NCBI GenBank assembly: GCA_964057225.1
Contig: OZ059896.1
Span: 1,364,001-1,428,000, forward strand
Reading direction: 5' to 3'
Source: Auanema rhodensis
Lineage: Eukaryota > Nematoda > Chromadorea > Rhabditida > Rhabditidae
Length of the DNA stretch: 64,000 nt
Part shown: positions 36,047 to 51,200 of the stretch, in pieces
How the letters are laid out: the number at the start of each line of letters is the position of its first letter
Position numbering within the stretch: position 1 is the first letter of the stretch
Notes under the pieces: model-generated
The model's input: only the letters and a program-made list of their open reading frames with translations
Told to the model about the DNA's origin: nothing
Databases searched by the model: none
Program-made: the position numbers and the translations under genes

Positions 36047-39000
36047 AATCCGCATCGAATGCACTATACTACATTGAGAAACGCTTAATACAAAAATAAG
36101 TTATGATCGTTTGAAAAATGATGCATTAGTGTATGTTGAGTTTCCATGTACACTCAAAATTGCTTCCAAAAACATTTTGACAAAAATTTTTTCAAAAAAT
36201 TTCAAAATAATTTAGCGAAAAGTAGATGTTTTTAGATTCCTTTTTTCAAGGCAAAAACGATGGACAATGTTATTCAACGAAAAAATTAATTCTTCAGGGT
36301 GAAAATCGAGGATATAGGTGTGAACTTATATCAGTTGATATCTCGGTGCATTTTTAAGCTAGCGCAAATCTGATAGTACAGATCGACGCAGCTTAATAAT
36401 CCGCATCGAATGCACTATACTACATTGAGAAACGCTTAATACAAAAATTAGTTATGATCTTTTGAAAAATGATGCATTAGTGTATGTTGAGTTTCCATGT
36501 ACACTCAAAATTGCTTCCAAAAACATTTTGACACAAATTTTTTCAAAAAATTTCAAAATAATTTAGCGAAAAGTAGATGTTTTTAGATTCCTTTTTTCAA
36601 GGCAAAAACGATGGAGAATGTTATTCAACGAAAAAATTAATTCTTCAGGGTGAAAATCGAGGATATAGGTGTGAACTTATATCAGTTGATATCTCGGTGC
36701 ATTTTCAAGCTAGCGCAAATCTGATAGTACAGATCGACGCAGCTTAAAAATCCGCATCGAATGCACTATACTACATTGAGAAACGCTTAATACAAAAATT
36801 AGTTATGATCGTTTGAAAAATGATGCATTAGTGTATGTTGAGTTTCCATGTACACTCAAAATTGCTTCCAAAAACATTTTGACAAAAATTTTTTCGAAAA
36901 ATTTCAAAATAATTTAGCGAAAAGTAGATGTTTTTAGATTCCTTTTTTTGAGGCAAAAACGATGGACAATGTTATTCAACGAAAAAATTAATTCTTCAGG
37001 GTGAAAATCGAGGATATAAGTGTGAACTTATATCAGTTGATATCTCGGTGCATTTTTAAGCTAGCGGAAATTTGATAACACAGATCGACGCAGCTTAAAA
37101 ATCCGCATCGAGTGCACTATACTACATTAAGAAAAGCTTAATACAAAAATTAGTTATGATCGTTTGAAAAATGATGCATTAGTGTATGTTGAGTTTCCAT
37201 GTACACTCAACATTGCTTCCAAAAACATTTTGACAAAAATTTTTTCGAAAAATTTCAAAATTAATTTAGCGAAAAGTAGATGTTTTTAGATTCCTTTTCT
37301 CAAGGCAAAAACGATGGACAATGTTATTCAACGAAAAAATTAATTCTTCAGGGTGAAAATCGAGGATATATGTGTGAACTTATATCAGTTGATATCTCGG
37401 TGCATTTTTAAGCTAGCGCAAATCTGATAGTACACATCGACGCAGCTTAATAATCCGCATCGAATGCACTATACTACATTGAGAAACGCTTAATACAAAA
37501 ATAAGTTATGATCGTTTGAAAAATGATGCATTAGTGTATGTTGAGTTTCCATGTACACTCAAAATTGCTTCCAAAAACATTTTGACAAAAATTTTTTCAA
37601 AAAATTTCAAAATAATTTAGCGAAAAGTAGATGTTTTTAGATTCCTTTTTTCAAGGCAAAAACGATGGACAATGTTATTCAACGAAAAAATTAATTCTTC
37701 AGGGTGAAAATCGAGGATATAGGTGTGAACTTATATCAGTTGATATCTCGGTGCATTTTTAAGCTAGCGCAAATCTGATAGTACAGATCGACGCAGCTTA
37801 ATAATCCGCATCGAATGCACTATACTACATTGAGAAACGCTTAATACAAAAATTAGTTATGATCTTTTGAAAAATGATGCATTAGTGTATGTTGAGTTTC
37901 CATGTACACTCAAAATTGCTTCCAAAAACATTTTGACAAAAATTTTTTCAAAAAATTTCAAAATAATTTAGCGAAAAGTAGATGTTTTTAGATTCCTTTT
38001 TTCAAGGCAAAAACGATGGACATTGTTATTCAACGAAAAAATTAATTCTTCAGGGTGAAAATCGAGGATATAGGTGTGAACTTATATCAGTTGATATCTC
38101 GGTGCATTTTTAAGCTAGCGCAAATCTGATAGTACAGATCGACGCAGCTTAATAATCCGCATCGAATGCACTATACTACATTGAGAAACGCTTAATACAA
38201 AAATAAGTTATGATCGTTTGAAAAATGATGCATTAGTGTATGTTGAGTTTCCATGTACACTCAAAATTGCTTCCAAAAACATTTTGACAAAAATTTTTTC
38301 AAAAAATTTCAAAATAATTTAGCGAAAAGTAGATGTTTTTAGATTCCTTTTTTCAAGGCAAAAACGATGGACAATGTTATTCAACGAAAAAATTAATTCT
38401 TCAGGGTGAAAATCGAGGATATAGGTGTGAACTTATATCAGTTGATATCTCGGTGCATTTTTAAGCTAGCGCAAATCTGATAGTACAGATCGACGCAGCT
38501 TAATAATCCGCATCGAATGCACTATACTACATTGAGAAACGCTTAATACAAAAATTAGTTATGATCTTTTGAAAAATGATGCATTAGTGTATGTTGAGTT
38601 TCCATGTACACTCAAAATTGCTTCCAAAAACATTTTGACAAAAATTTTTTCAAAAAATTTCAAAATAATTTAGCGAAAAGTAGATGTTTTTAGATTCCTT
38701 TTTTCAAGGCAAAAACGATGGAGAATGTTATTCAACGAAAAAATTAATTCTTCAGGGTGAAAATCGAGGATATAGGTGTGAACTTATATCAGTTGATATC
38801 TCGGTGCATTTTCAAGCTAGCGCAAATCTGATAGTACAGATCGACGCAGCTTAAAAATCCGCATCGAATGCACTATACTACATTGAGAAACGCTTAATAC
38901 AAAAATTAGTTATGATCGTTTGAAAAATGATGCATTAGTGTATGTTGAGTTTCCATGTACACTCAAAATTGCTTCCAAAAACATTTTGACAAAAATTTTT

Positions 39001-39406
39001 TCGAAAAATTTCAAAATAATTTAGCGAAAAGTAGATGTTTTTAGATTCCTTTTTTTGAGGCAAAAACGATGGACAATGTTATTCAACGAAAAAATTAATT
39101 CTTCAGGGTGAAAATCGAGGATATAAGTGTGAACTTATATCAGTTGATATCTCGGTGCATTTTTAAGCTAGCGGAAATTTGATAACACAGATCGACGCAG
39201 CTTAAAAATCCGCATCGAGTGCACTATACTACATTAAGAAAAGCTTAATACAAAAATTAGTTATGATCGTTTGAAAAATGATGCATTAGTGTATGTTGAG
39301 TTTCCATGTACACTCAACATTGCTTCCAAAAACATTTTGACAAAAATTTTTTCGAAAAATTTCAAAATAATTTAGCAAAAGTAGATGTTTTTAGATTCCT
39401 TTTTTC
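36047..39406 (+). repeat. Tandem six-monomer repeat with GATCTTTTG and GAGAATG markers
   Basis: The run AAAATAAG monomer, GATCTTTTG/GAGAATG monomer, TTGAGGC monomer ending GGAAATTTG, and GCATCGAGTGC/TTAAGAAAAGC monomer occurs from 36047 and again from 38154 (offset 2107 bp, including one +1 indel). Two related monomers (37452, 37803) sit between. In the final copy the +1 indel is absent and a -1 (TTAGCAAAAGTAG) appears, so the two ends are not identical. Confidence 0.78.
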
Positions 39407-41769
39407 GAGGCAAAAACGATGGACAATGTTATTCAACGAAAAAATTAATTCTTCAGGGTGAAAATCGAGGATATAAGTGTGAACTTATATCAGTTGATAT
39501 CTCGGTGCATTTTCAAGCTAGCGCAAATCTGATAGTACAGATCGACGCAGCTTAAAAATCCGCATCGAATGCACTATACTACATTGAGAAACGCTTAATA
39601 CAAAAATTAGTTATGATCGTTTGAAAAATGATGCATTAGTGTATGTTGAGTTTCCATGTACACTCAAAATTGCTTCCAAAAACATTTTGACAAAAATTTT
39701 TTCAAAAAATTTCAAAATAATTTAGCGAAAAGTAGATGTTTTTAGATTCCTTTTTTCAAGGCAAAAACGATGGACAATGTTATTCAACGAAAAAATTAAT
39801 TCTTCAGGGTGAAAATCGAGGATATATGTGTGAACTTATATCAGTTGATATCTCGGTGCATTTTTAAGCTAGCGCAAATCTGATAGTACAGATCGACGCA
39901 GCTTAATAATCCGCATCGAATGCACTATACTACATTGAGAAACGCTTAATACAAAAATAAGTTATGATCGTTTGAAAAATGATGCATTAGTGTATGTTGA
40001 GTTTCCATGTACACTCAAAATTGCTTCCAAAAACATTTTGACAAAAATTTTTTCAAAAAATTTCAAAATAATTTAGCGAAAAGTAGATGTTTTTAGATTC
40101 CTTTTTTCAAGGCAAAAACGATGGACAATGTTATTCAACGAAAAAATTAATTCTTCAGGGTGAAAATCGAGGATATAGGTGTGAACTTATATCAGTTGAT
40201 ATCTCGGTGCATTTTTAAGCTAGCGCAAATCTGATAGTACAGATCGACGCAGCTTAAAAATCCGCATCGAATGCACTATACTACATTGAGAAACGCTTAA
40301 TACAAAAATAAGTTATGATCGTTTGAAAAATGATGCATTAGTGTATGTTGAGTTTCCATGTACACTCAAAATTGCTTCCAAAAACATTTTGACAAAAATT
40401 TTTTCGAAAAATTTCAAAATAATTTAGCAAAAAGTAGATGTTTTTAGATTCCTTTTTTCAAGGCAAAAACGATGGACAATGTTATTCAACGAAAAAATTA
40501 ATTCTTCAGGGTGAAAATAGAGGATATAGGTGTGAACTTATATCAGTTGATATCTCGGTGCATTTTCAAGCTAGCGCAAATCTGATAGTACAGATCGACG
40601 AAGCTTAAAAATCCGCATCGAATGCACTATACTACATTGAGAAACGCTTAATACAAAAATTAGTTATGATCGTTTGAAAAATGATGCATTAGTGTATGTT
40701 GAGTTTCCATGTACACTCCAAATTGCTTCCAAAAACATTTTGACAAAAATTTTTTCGAAAAATTTCAAAATAATTTAGCGAAAAGTAGATGTTTTTAGAT
40801 TCCTTTTTTCGAGGCAAAAACGATGGACAATGTTATTCAACGAAAAAATTAATTCTTCGGGGTGAAAATCGAGGATATAAGTGTGAACTTATATCAGTTG
40901 ATATCTCGGTGCATTTTCAAGCTAGCGCAAATCTGATAGTACAGATCGACGCAGCTTAAAAATCCGCATCGAATGCACTATACTACATTGAGAAACGCTT
41001 AATACAAAAATTAGTTATGATCGTTTGAAAAATGATGCATTAGTGTATGTTGAGTTTCCATGTACACTCAAAATTGCTTCCAAAAACATTTTGACAAAAA
41101 TTTTTTCGAAAAATTTCAAAATAATTTAGCAAAAAGTAGATGTTTTTAGATTCCTTTTTTCGAGGCAAAAACGATGGACAATGTTATTCAACGAAAAAAT
41201 TAATTCTTCAGGGTGAAAATCGAGGATATAAGTGTGAACTTATATCAGTTGATATCTCGGTGCATTTTCGAGCTAGCGCAAATCTGATAGTACAGATCGA
41301 CGCAGCTTAAAAATCCGCATCGAATGCACTATACTAAATTGAGAAACGCTTAATACAAAAATTAGTTATGATCGTTTGAAAAATGATGCATTAGTGTATG
41401 TTGAGTTTCCATGTACACTCAACATTGCTTCCAAAAACATTTTGACAAAAATTTTTTCGAAAATTTCAAAATAATTTAGCAAAAAGTAGATGTTTTTAGA
41501 TTCCTTTTTTCAAGGCAAAAACGATGGACAATGTTATTCAACGAAAAAATTAATTCTTCAGGGTGAAAATCGAGGATATAGGTGTGAACTTATATCAGTT
41601 GATATCTCGGTGCATTTTCAAGCCAGCGCAAATCTGATAGTACAGATCGACGCAGCTTAAAAATCCGCATCGAATGCACTATACTACATTAAGAAACGCT
41701 TAATACAAAAATTAGTTATGATCGTTTGAAAAATGATGCATTAGTGTATGTTGAGTTTCCATGTACACT

Positions 41770-42470
41770 CCAAATTGCTTCCAAAAACATTTTGACAAAA
41801 ATTTTTTCGAAAAATTTCAAAATAATTTAGCGAAAAGTAGATGTTTTTAGATTCCTTTTTTCGAGGCAAAAACGATGGACAATGTTATTCAACGAAAAAA
41901 TTAATTATTCAGGGTGAAAATCGAGGATATAAGTGTGAACTTATATCAGTTGATATCTCGGTGCATTTTTAAGCTAGCGGAAATTTGATAGTACAGATCG
42001 ACGCAGCTTAAAAATCCGCATCGAATGCACTATACTACATTGAGAAACGCTTAATACAAAAATTAGTTATGATCGTTTGAAAAATGATGCATTAGTGTAT
42101 GTTGAGTTTCCATGTACACTCAACATTGCTTCCAAAAACATTTTGACAAAAATTTTTTCGAAAATTTCAAAATAATTTAGCAAAAAGTAGATGTTTTTAG
42201 ATTCCTTTTTTCAAGGCAAAAACGATGGACAATGTTATTCAACGAAAAAATTAATTCTTCAGGGTGAAAATCGAGGATATAGGTGTGAACTTATATCAGT
42301 TGATATCTCGGTGCATTTTCAAGCCAGCGCAAATCTGATAGTACAGATCGACGCAGCTTAAAAATCCGCATCGAATGCACTATACTACATTAAGAAACGC
42401 TTAATACAAAAATTAGTTATGATCGTTTGAAAAATGATGCATTAGTGTATGTTGAGTTTCCATGTACACT
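41770..42470 (+). repeat. Duplicated dimer (701 bp)
   Basis: The pair made of a TCCAAATTG monomer (with TAATTATTC and GGAAATTTGATAGTAC) and a short CGAAAATTTC monomer with AGCCAGC is repeated. TCCAAATTG positions are 41770 and 42471, giving 701 bp because one member carries the 1-bp deletion. The rare TAATTATTC variant is seen only in these two monomers. Confidence 0.85.
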
Positions 42471-43874
42471 CCAAATTGCTTCCAAAAACATTTTGACAAA
42501 AATTTTTTCGAAAAATTTCAAAATAATTTAGCGAAAAGTAGATGTTTTTAGATTCCTTTTTTCGAGGCAAAAACGATGGACAATGTTATTCAACGAAAAA
42601 ATTAATTATTCAGGGTGAAAATCGAGGATATAAGTGTGAACTTATATCAGTTGATATCTCGGTGCATTTTTAAGCTAGCGGAAATTTGATAGTACAGATC
42701 GACGCAGCTTAAAAATCCGCATCGAATGCACTATACTACATTGAGAAACGCTTAATACAAAAATTAGTTATGATCGTTTGAAAAATGATGCATTAGTGTA
42801 TGTTGAGTTTCCATGTACACTCAAAATTGCTTCCAAAAACATTTTGACAAAAATTTTTTCGAAAAATTTCAAAATAATTTAGCGAAAAGTAGATGTTTTT
42901 AGATTCCTTTTTTCAAGGCAAAAACGATGGACAATGTTATTCAACAAAAAAATTAATTCTTCAGGGTGAAAATCGAGGATATAGGTGTGAACTTATATCA
43001 GTTGATATCTCGGTGCATTTTTAAGCTAGCGCAAATCTGATAGTACAGATCGACGCAGCTTAATATTCCGCATCGAATGCACTATACTACATTGAGAAAC
43101 GCTTAATACAAAAATTAGTTATGATCTTTTGAAAAATGATGCATTAGTGTATGTTGAGTTTCCATGTACACTCAAAATTGCTTCCAAAAACATTTTGACA
43201 AAAATTTTTTCGAAAAATTTCAAAATAATTTAGCAAAAAGTAGATGTTTTTAGATTCCTTTTTTCGAGGCAAAAACGATGGACAATGTTATTCAACGAAA
43301 AAATTAATTCTTCAGGGTGAAAATCGAGGATATAAGTGTGAACTTATATCAGTTCATATCTCGGTGCATTTTCAAGCTAGCGCAAATCTGATAGTACAGA
43401 TCGACGCAGCTTAAAAATCCGCATCGAATGCACTATACTACATTGAGAAACGCTTAATACAAAAATAAGTTATGATCGTTTGAAAAATGATGCATTAGTG
43501 TATGTTGAGTTTCCATGTACACTCAAAATTGCTTCCAAAAACATTTTGACAAAAATTTTTTCGAAAAATTTCAAAATAATTTAGCGAAAAGTAGATGTTT
43601 TTAGATTCCTTTTTTCAAGGCAAAAACGAAGGACAATGTAATTCAACGAAAAAATTAATTCTTCAGGGTGAAAATCGAGGATATAGGTGTGAACTTATAT
43701 CAGTTGATATCTCGGTGCATTTTCAAGCCAGCGCAAATCTGATAGTACAGATCGACGCAGCTTAAAAATCCGCATCGAATGCACTATACTACATTGAGAA
43801 ACGCTTAATACAAAAATTAGTTATGATCGTTTGAAAAATGATGCATTAGTGTATGTTGAGTTTCCATGTACACT
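42471..43874 (+). repeat. Four-monomer unit, copy 1
   Basis: Starts at the TCCAAATTG site and contains in order the CAACAAAAAAA monomer, the GATCTTTTG monomer with AGCAAAAAG, and the AAAATAAG monomer with AGCCAGC. The next copy follows exactly 1404 bp later (CAACA at 42942 and 44346). Differences seen: CTTAATATTCC here against CTTAATAATCC, TAATTATTC against TAATTCTTC, and GATAGTACAG against GATAACACAG. Confidence 0.85.
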
Positions 43875-45278
43875 CCAAATTGCTTCCAAAAACATTTTGA
43901 CAAAAATTTTTTCGAAAAATTTCAAAATAATTTAGCGAAAAGTAGATGTTTTTAGATTCCTTTTTTCGAGGCAAAAACGATGGACAATGTTATTCAACGA
44001 AAAAATTAATTCTTCAGGGTGAAAATCGAGGATATAAGTGTGAACTTATATCAGTTGATATCTCGGTGCATTTTTAAGCTAGCGGAAATTTGATAACACA
44101 GATCGACGCAGCTTAAAAATCCGCATCGAATGCACTATACTACATTGAGAAACGCTTAATACAAAAATTAGTTATGATCGTTTGAAAAATGATGCATTAG
44201 TGTATGTTGAGTTTCCATGTACACTCAAAATTGCTTCCAAAAACATTTTGACAAAAATTTTTTCGAAAAATTTCAAAATAATTTAGCGAAAAGTAGATGT
44301 TTTTAGATTCCTTTTTTCAAGGCAAAAACGATGGACAATGTTATTCAACAAAAAAATTAATTCTTCAGGGTGAAAATCGAGGATATAGGTGTGAACTTAT
44401 ATCAGTTGATATCTCGGTGCATTTTTAAGCTAGCGCAAATCTGATAGTACAGATCGACGCAGCTTAATAATCCGCATCGAATGCACTATACTACATTGAG
44501 AAACGCTTAATACAAAAATTAGTTATGATCTTTTGAAAAATGATGCATTAGTGTATGTTGAGTTTCCATGTACACTCAAAATTGCTTCCAAAAACATTTT
44601 GACAAAAATTTTTTCGAAAAATTTCAAAATAATTTAGCAAAAAGTAGATGTTTTTAGATTCCTTTTTTCGAGGCAAAAACGATGGACAATGTTATTCAAC
44701 GAAAAAATTAATTCTTCAGGGTGAAAATCGAGGATATAAGTGTGAACTTATATCAGTTCATATCTCGGTGCATTTTCAAGCTAGCGCAAATCTGATAGTA
44801 CAGATCGACGCAGCTTAAAAATCCGCATCGAATGCACTATACTACATTGAGAAACGCTTAATACAAAAATAAGTTATGATCGTTTGAAAAATGATGCATT
44901 AGTGTATGTTGAGTTTCCATGTACACTCAAAATTGCTTCCAAAAACATTTTGACAAAAATTTTTTCGAAAAATTTCAAAATAATTTAGCGAAAAGTAGAT
45001 GTTTTTAGATTCCTTTTTTCAAGGCAAAAACGAAGGACAATGTAATTCAACGAAAAAATTAATTCTTCAGAGTGAAAATCGAGGATATAGGTGTGAACTT
45101 ATATCAGTTGATATCTCGGTGCATTTTCAAGCCAGCGCAAATCTGATAGTACAGATCGACGCAGCTTAAAAATCCGCATCGAATGCACTATACTACATTG
45201 AGAAACGCTTAATACAAAAATTAGTTATGATCGTTTGAAAAATGATGCATTAGTGTATGTTGAGTTTCCATGTACACT
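43875..45278 (+). repeat. Four-monomer unit, copy 2
   Basis: Second tandem copy, directly abutting the 21-monomer block. A third copy with the same rare variants, including CTTCAGAGTG, is at 60021-61424, exactly 46 monomers (16146 bp) downstream. Confidence 0.87.
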
Positions 45279-45279
45279 C

Positions 45280-48200
45280 CAAATTGCTTCCAAAAACATT
45301 TTGACAAAAATTTTTTCGAAAAATTTCAAAATAATTTAGCGAAAAGTAGATGTTTTTAGATTCCTTTTTTCGAGGCAAAAACGATGGACAATGTTATTCA
45401 ACGAAAAAATTAATTCTTCAGGGTGAAAATCGAGGATATAAGTGTGAACTTATATCAGTTGATATCTCGGTGCATTTTTAAGCTAGCGGAAATTTGATAA
45501 CACAGATCGACGCAGCTTAAAAATCCGCATCGAATGCACTATACTACATTGAGAAACGCTTAATACAAAAATTAGTTATGATCGTTTGAAAAATGATGCA
45601 TTAGTGTATGTTGAGTTTCCATGTACACTCAACATTGCTTCCAAAAACATTTTGACAAAAATTTTTTCGAAAAATTTCAAAATAATTTAGCGAAAAGTAG
45701 ATGTTTTTAGATTCCTTTTTTCAAGGCGAAAACGATGGACAATGTTATTCAACGAAAAAATTAATTCTTCAGGGTGAAAATCGAGGATATAAGTGTGAAC
45801 TTATATCAGTTGATATCTCGGTGCATTTTCAAGCTAGCGCAAATCTGATAGTACAGATCGACGCAGCTTAAAAATCCGCATCGAATGCACTATACTACAT
45901 TGAGAAACGCTTAATACAAAAATTAGTTATGATCGTTTGAAAAATGATGCATTAGTGTATGTTGAGTTTCCATGTACACTCAAAATTGCTTCCAAAAACA
46001 TTTTGACAAAAATTTTTTCAAAAAATTTCAAATCAATTTAGCGAAAAGTAGATGTTTTTAGATTCCTTTTTTCAAGGCAAAAACGAAGGACAATGTAATT
46101 CAACGAAAAAATTAATTCTTCAGGGTGAAAATCGAGGATATAAGTGTGAACTTATATCAGTTCATATCTCGGTGCATTTTCAAGCTAGCGCAAATCTGAT
46201 AGTACAGATCGACGCAGCTTAAAAATCCGCATCGAATGCACTATACTAAATTGAGAAACGCTTAATACAAAAATTAGTTATGATCGTTTGAAAAATGATG
46301 CATTAGTGTATGTTGAGTTTCCATGTACACTCAAAATTGCTTCCAAAAACATTTTGACAAAAATTTTTTCGAAAAATTTCAAAATAATTTAGCGAAAAGT
46401 AGATGTTTTTAGATTCCTTTTTTCAAGGCAAAAACGAAGGACAATGTAATTCAACGAAAAAATTAATTCTTCAGGGTGAAAATCGAGGATATAAGTGTGA
46501 ACTTATATCAGTTCATATCTCGGTGCATTTTCAAGCTAGCGCAAATCTGATAGTACAGATCGACGCAGCTTAAAAATCCGCATCGAATGCACTATACTAA
46601 ATTGAGAAACGCTTAATACAAAAATTAGTTATGATCGTTTGAAAAATGACGCATTAGTGTATGTTGAGTTTCCATGTACACTCAAAATTGCTTCCAAAAA
46701 CATTTTGACAAAAATTTTTTCGAAAAATTTCAAAATAATTTAGCGAAAAGTAGATGTTTTTAGATTCCTTTTTTTGAGGCAAAAACGAAGGACAATGTAA
46801 TTCAACGAAAAAATTAATTCTTCAGGGTGAAAATCGAGGATATAGGTGTGAACTTATATCAGTTGATATCTCGGTGCATTTTCAAGCTAGCGCAAATCTG
46901 ATAGTACAGATCGACGCAGCTTAAAAATCCGCATCGAATGCACTATACTACATTGAGAAACGCTTAATACAAAATTTAGTTATGATCGTTTGAAAAATGA
47001 TGCATTAGTGTATGTTGAGTTTCCATGTACACTCAAAATTGCTTCCAAAAACATTTTGACAAAAATTTTTTCGAAAAATTTCAAAATAATTTAGCGAAAA
47101 GTGGATGTTTTTAGATTCTTTTTTTTTAGGCAAAAACGAAGGACAATGTAATTCAACGAAAAAATTAATTCTTCAGGGTGAAAATCGAGGATATAGGTGT
47201 GAACTTATATCAGTTGATATCTCGGTGCATTTTCAAGCTAGCGCAAATCTGATAGTACAGATCGACGCAGCTTAAAAATCCGCATCGAATGCACTATACT
47301 ACATTGAGAAACGCTTAATACAAAATTTAGTTATGATCGTTTGAAAAATGATGCATTAGTGTATGTTGAGTTTCCATGTACACTCAACATTGCTTCCAAA
47401 AACATTTTGACAAAAATTTTTTCGAAAAATTTCAAAATAATTTAGCGAAAAGTAGATGTTTTTAGATTCCTTTTTTCGAGGCAAAAACGATGGACAATGT
47501 TATTCAACGAAAAAATTAATTCTTCAGGGTGAAAATCGAGGATATAAGTGTGAACTTATATCAGTTGATATCTCGGTGCATTTTCAAGCTAGCGCAAATC
47601 TGATAGTACAGATCGACGCAGCTTAAAAATCCGCATCGAATGCACTATACTACATTGAGAAACGCTTAATAAAAAATTTAGTTATGATCGTTTGAAAAAT
47701 GATGCATTAGTGTATGTTGAGTTTCCATGTACACTCAACATTGCTTCCAAAAACATTTTGACAAAAATTTTTTCAAAAAATTTCAAAATAATTTAGCGAA
47801 AAGTAGATGTTTTTAGATTCCTTTTTTCAAGGCAAAAACGAAGGACAATGTAATTCAACGAAAAAATTAATTCTTCAGGGTGAAAATCGAGGATATAAGT
47901 GTGAACTTATATCAGTTGATATCTCGGTGCATTTTTAAGCTAGCGGAAATTTGATAACACAGATCGACGCAGCTTAAAAATCCGCATCGAATGCACTATA
48001 CTACATTGAGAAACGCTTAATACAAAAATTAGTTATGATCGTTTGAAAAATGATGCATTAGTGTATGTTGAGTTTCCATGTACACTCAACATTGCTTCCA
48101 AAAACATTTTGACAAAAATTTTTTCGAAAAATTTCAAAATAATTTAGCGAAAAGTAGATGTTTTTAGATTCCTTTTTTCGAGGCGAAAACGATGGACAAT

Positions 48201-51200
48201 GTTATTCAACGAAAAAATTAATTCTTCAGGGTGAAAATCGAGGATATAAGTGTGAACTTATATCAGTTGATATCTCGGTGCATTTTCAAGCTAGCGCAAA
48301 TCTGATAGTACAGATCGACGCAGCTTAAAAATCCGCATCGAATGCACTATACTACATTGAGAAACGCTTAATACAAAAATTAGTTATGATCGTTTGAAAA
48401 ATGATGCATTAGTGTATGTTGAGTTTCCATGTACACTCAAAATTGCTTCCAAAAACATTTTGACAAAAATTTTTTCAAAAAATTTCAAAATAATTTAGCG
48501 AAAAGTAGATGTTTTTAGATTCCTTTTTTCAAGGCAAAAACGATGGACAATGTTATTCAACGAAAAAATTAATTCTTCAGGGTGAAAATCGAGGATATAG
48601 GTGTGAACTTATATCAGTTGATATCTCGGTGCATTTTCAAGCTAGCGCAAATCTGATAGTACAGATCGACGCAGCTTAAAAATCCGCATCGAATGCACTA
48701 TACTACATTGAGAAACGCTTAATACAAAATTTAGTTATGATCGTTTGAAAAATGATGCATTAGTGTATGTTGAGTTTCCATGTACACTCAACATTGCTTC
48801 CAAAAACATTTTGACAAAAATTTTTTCGAAAAATTTCAAAATAATTTAGCGAAAAGTAGATGTTTTTAGATTCCTTTTTTCAAGGCAAAAACGAAGGACA
48901 ATGTAATTCAACGAAAAAATTAATTCTTCAGGGTGAAAATCGAGGATATAAGTGTGAACTTATATCAGTTCATATCTCGGTGCATTTTCAAGCTAGCGCA
49001 AATCTGATAGTACAGATCGACGCAGCTTAAAAATCCGCATCGAATGCACTATACTAAATTGAGAAACGCTTAATACAAAAATTAGTTATGATCGTTTGAA
49101 AAATGATGCATTAGTGTATGTTGAGTTTCCATGTACACTCAAAATTGCTTCCAAAAACATTTTGACAAAAATTTTTTCGAAAAATTTCAAAATAATTTAG
49201 CGAAAAGTAGATGTTTTTAGATTCCTTTTTTTGAGGCAAAAACGAAGGACAATGTAATTCAACGAAAAAATTAATTCTTCAGGGTGAAAATCGAGGATAT
49301 AGGTGTGAACTTATATCAGTTGATATCTCGGTGCATTTTCAAGCTAGCGCAAATCTGATAGTACAGATCGACGCAGCTTAAAAATCCGCATCGAATGCAC
49401 TATACTACATTGAGAAACGCTTAATACAAAATTTAGTTATGATCGTTTGAAAAATGATGCATTAGTGTATGTTGAGTTTCCATGTACACTCAAAATTGCT
49501 TCCAAAAACATTTTGACAAAAATTTTTTCGAAAAATTTCAAAATAATTTAGCGAAAAGTGGATGTTTTTAGATTCCTTTTTTTGAGGCAAAAACGAAGGA
49601 CAATGTAATTCAACGAAAAAATTAATTCTTCAGGGTGAAAATCGAGGATATAGGTGTGAACTTATATCAGTTGATATCTCGGTGCATTTTCAAGCTAGCG
49701 CAAATCTGAAAGTACAGATCGACGCAGCTTAAAAATCCGCATCGAATGCACTATACTACATTGAGAAACGCTTAATACAAAATTTAGTTATGATCGTTTG
49801 AAAAATGATGCATTAGTGTATGTTGAGTTTCCATGTACACTCAACATTGCTTCCAAAAACATTTTGACAAAAATTTTTTCGAAAAATTTCAAAATAATTT
49901 AGCGAAAAGTAGATGTTTTTAGATTCCTTTTTTCGAGGCAAAAACGATGGACAATGTTATTCAACGAAAAAATTAATTCTTCAGGGTGAAAATCGAGGAT
50001 ATAAGTGTGAACTTATATCAGTTGATATCTCGGTGCATTTTCAAGCTAGCGCAAATCTGATAGTACAGATCGACGCAGCTTAAAAATCCGCATCGAATGC
50101 ACTATACTACATTGAGAAACGCTTAATACAAAATTTAGTTATGATCGTTTGAAAAATGATGCATTAGTGTATGTTGAGTTTCCATGTACACTCAACATTG
50201 CTTCCAAAAACATTTTGACAAAAATTTTTTCAAAAAATTTCAAAATAATTTAGCGAAAAGTAGATGTTTTTAGATTCCTTTTTTCAAGGCAAAAACGAAG
50301 GACAATGTAATTCAACGAAAAAATTAATTCTTCAGGGTGAAAATCGAGGATATAAGTGTGAACTTATATCAGTTGATATCTCGGTGCATTTTCAAGCTAG
50401 CGCAAATCTGATAGTACAGATCGACGCAGCTTAAAAATCCGCATCGAATGCACTATACTACATTGAGAAACGCTTAATACAAAATTTAGTTATGATCGTT
50501 TGAAAAATGATGCATTAGTGTATGTTGAGTTTCCATGTACACTCAAAATTGCTTCCAAAAACATTTTGACAAAAATTTTTTCGAAAAATTTCAAAATAAT
50601 TTAGCGAAAAGTAGATGTTTTTAGATTCCTTTTTTCAAGGCAAAAACGATGGACAATGTTATTCAACGAAAAAATTAATTCTTCAGGGTGAAAATCGAGG
50701 ATATAGGTGTGAACTTATATCAGTTGATATCTCGGTGCATTTTCAAGCTAGCGCAAATCTGATAGTACAGATCGACGCAGCTTAAAAATCCGCATCGAAT
50801 GCACTATACTACATTGAGAAACGCTTAATACAAAATTTAGTTATGATCGTTTGAAAAATGATGCATTAGTGTATGTTGAGTTTCCATGTACACTCAACAT
50901 TGCTTCCAAAAACATTTTGACAAAAATTTTTTCGAAAAATTTCAAAATAATTTAGCGAAAAGTAGATGTTTTTAGATTCCTTTTTTCAAGGCAAAAACGA
51001 AGGACAATGTAATTCAACGAAAAAATTAATTCTTCAGGGTGAAAATCGAGGATATAAGTGTGAACTTATATCAGTTCATATCTCGGTGCATTTTCAAGCT
51101 AGCGCAAATCTGATAGTACAGATCGACGCAGCTTAAAAATCCGCATCGAATGCACTATACTAAATTGAGAAACGCTTAATACAAAAATTAGTTATGATCG

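Larger units (their letters stand above)
31009..37290 (+). repeat. Large duplication, copy 2 (contains island 2)
   Basis: Counterpart of 16844-23480. The offset is 14165 bp up to 34519, 14516 bp across the stub and island, 14165 bp just after the island, and 13814 bp by 37256. These steps are multiples of 351 bp, so all indels between the copies are whole monomers. Copy 2 then switches to another subtype within the 37100 monomer (CTTTTCTCAAGGC, TATATGTG). Confidence 0.82.
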
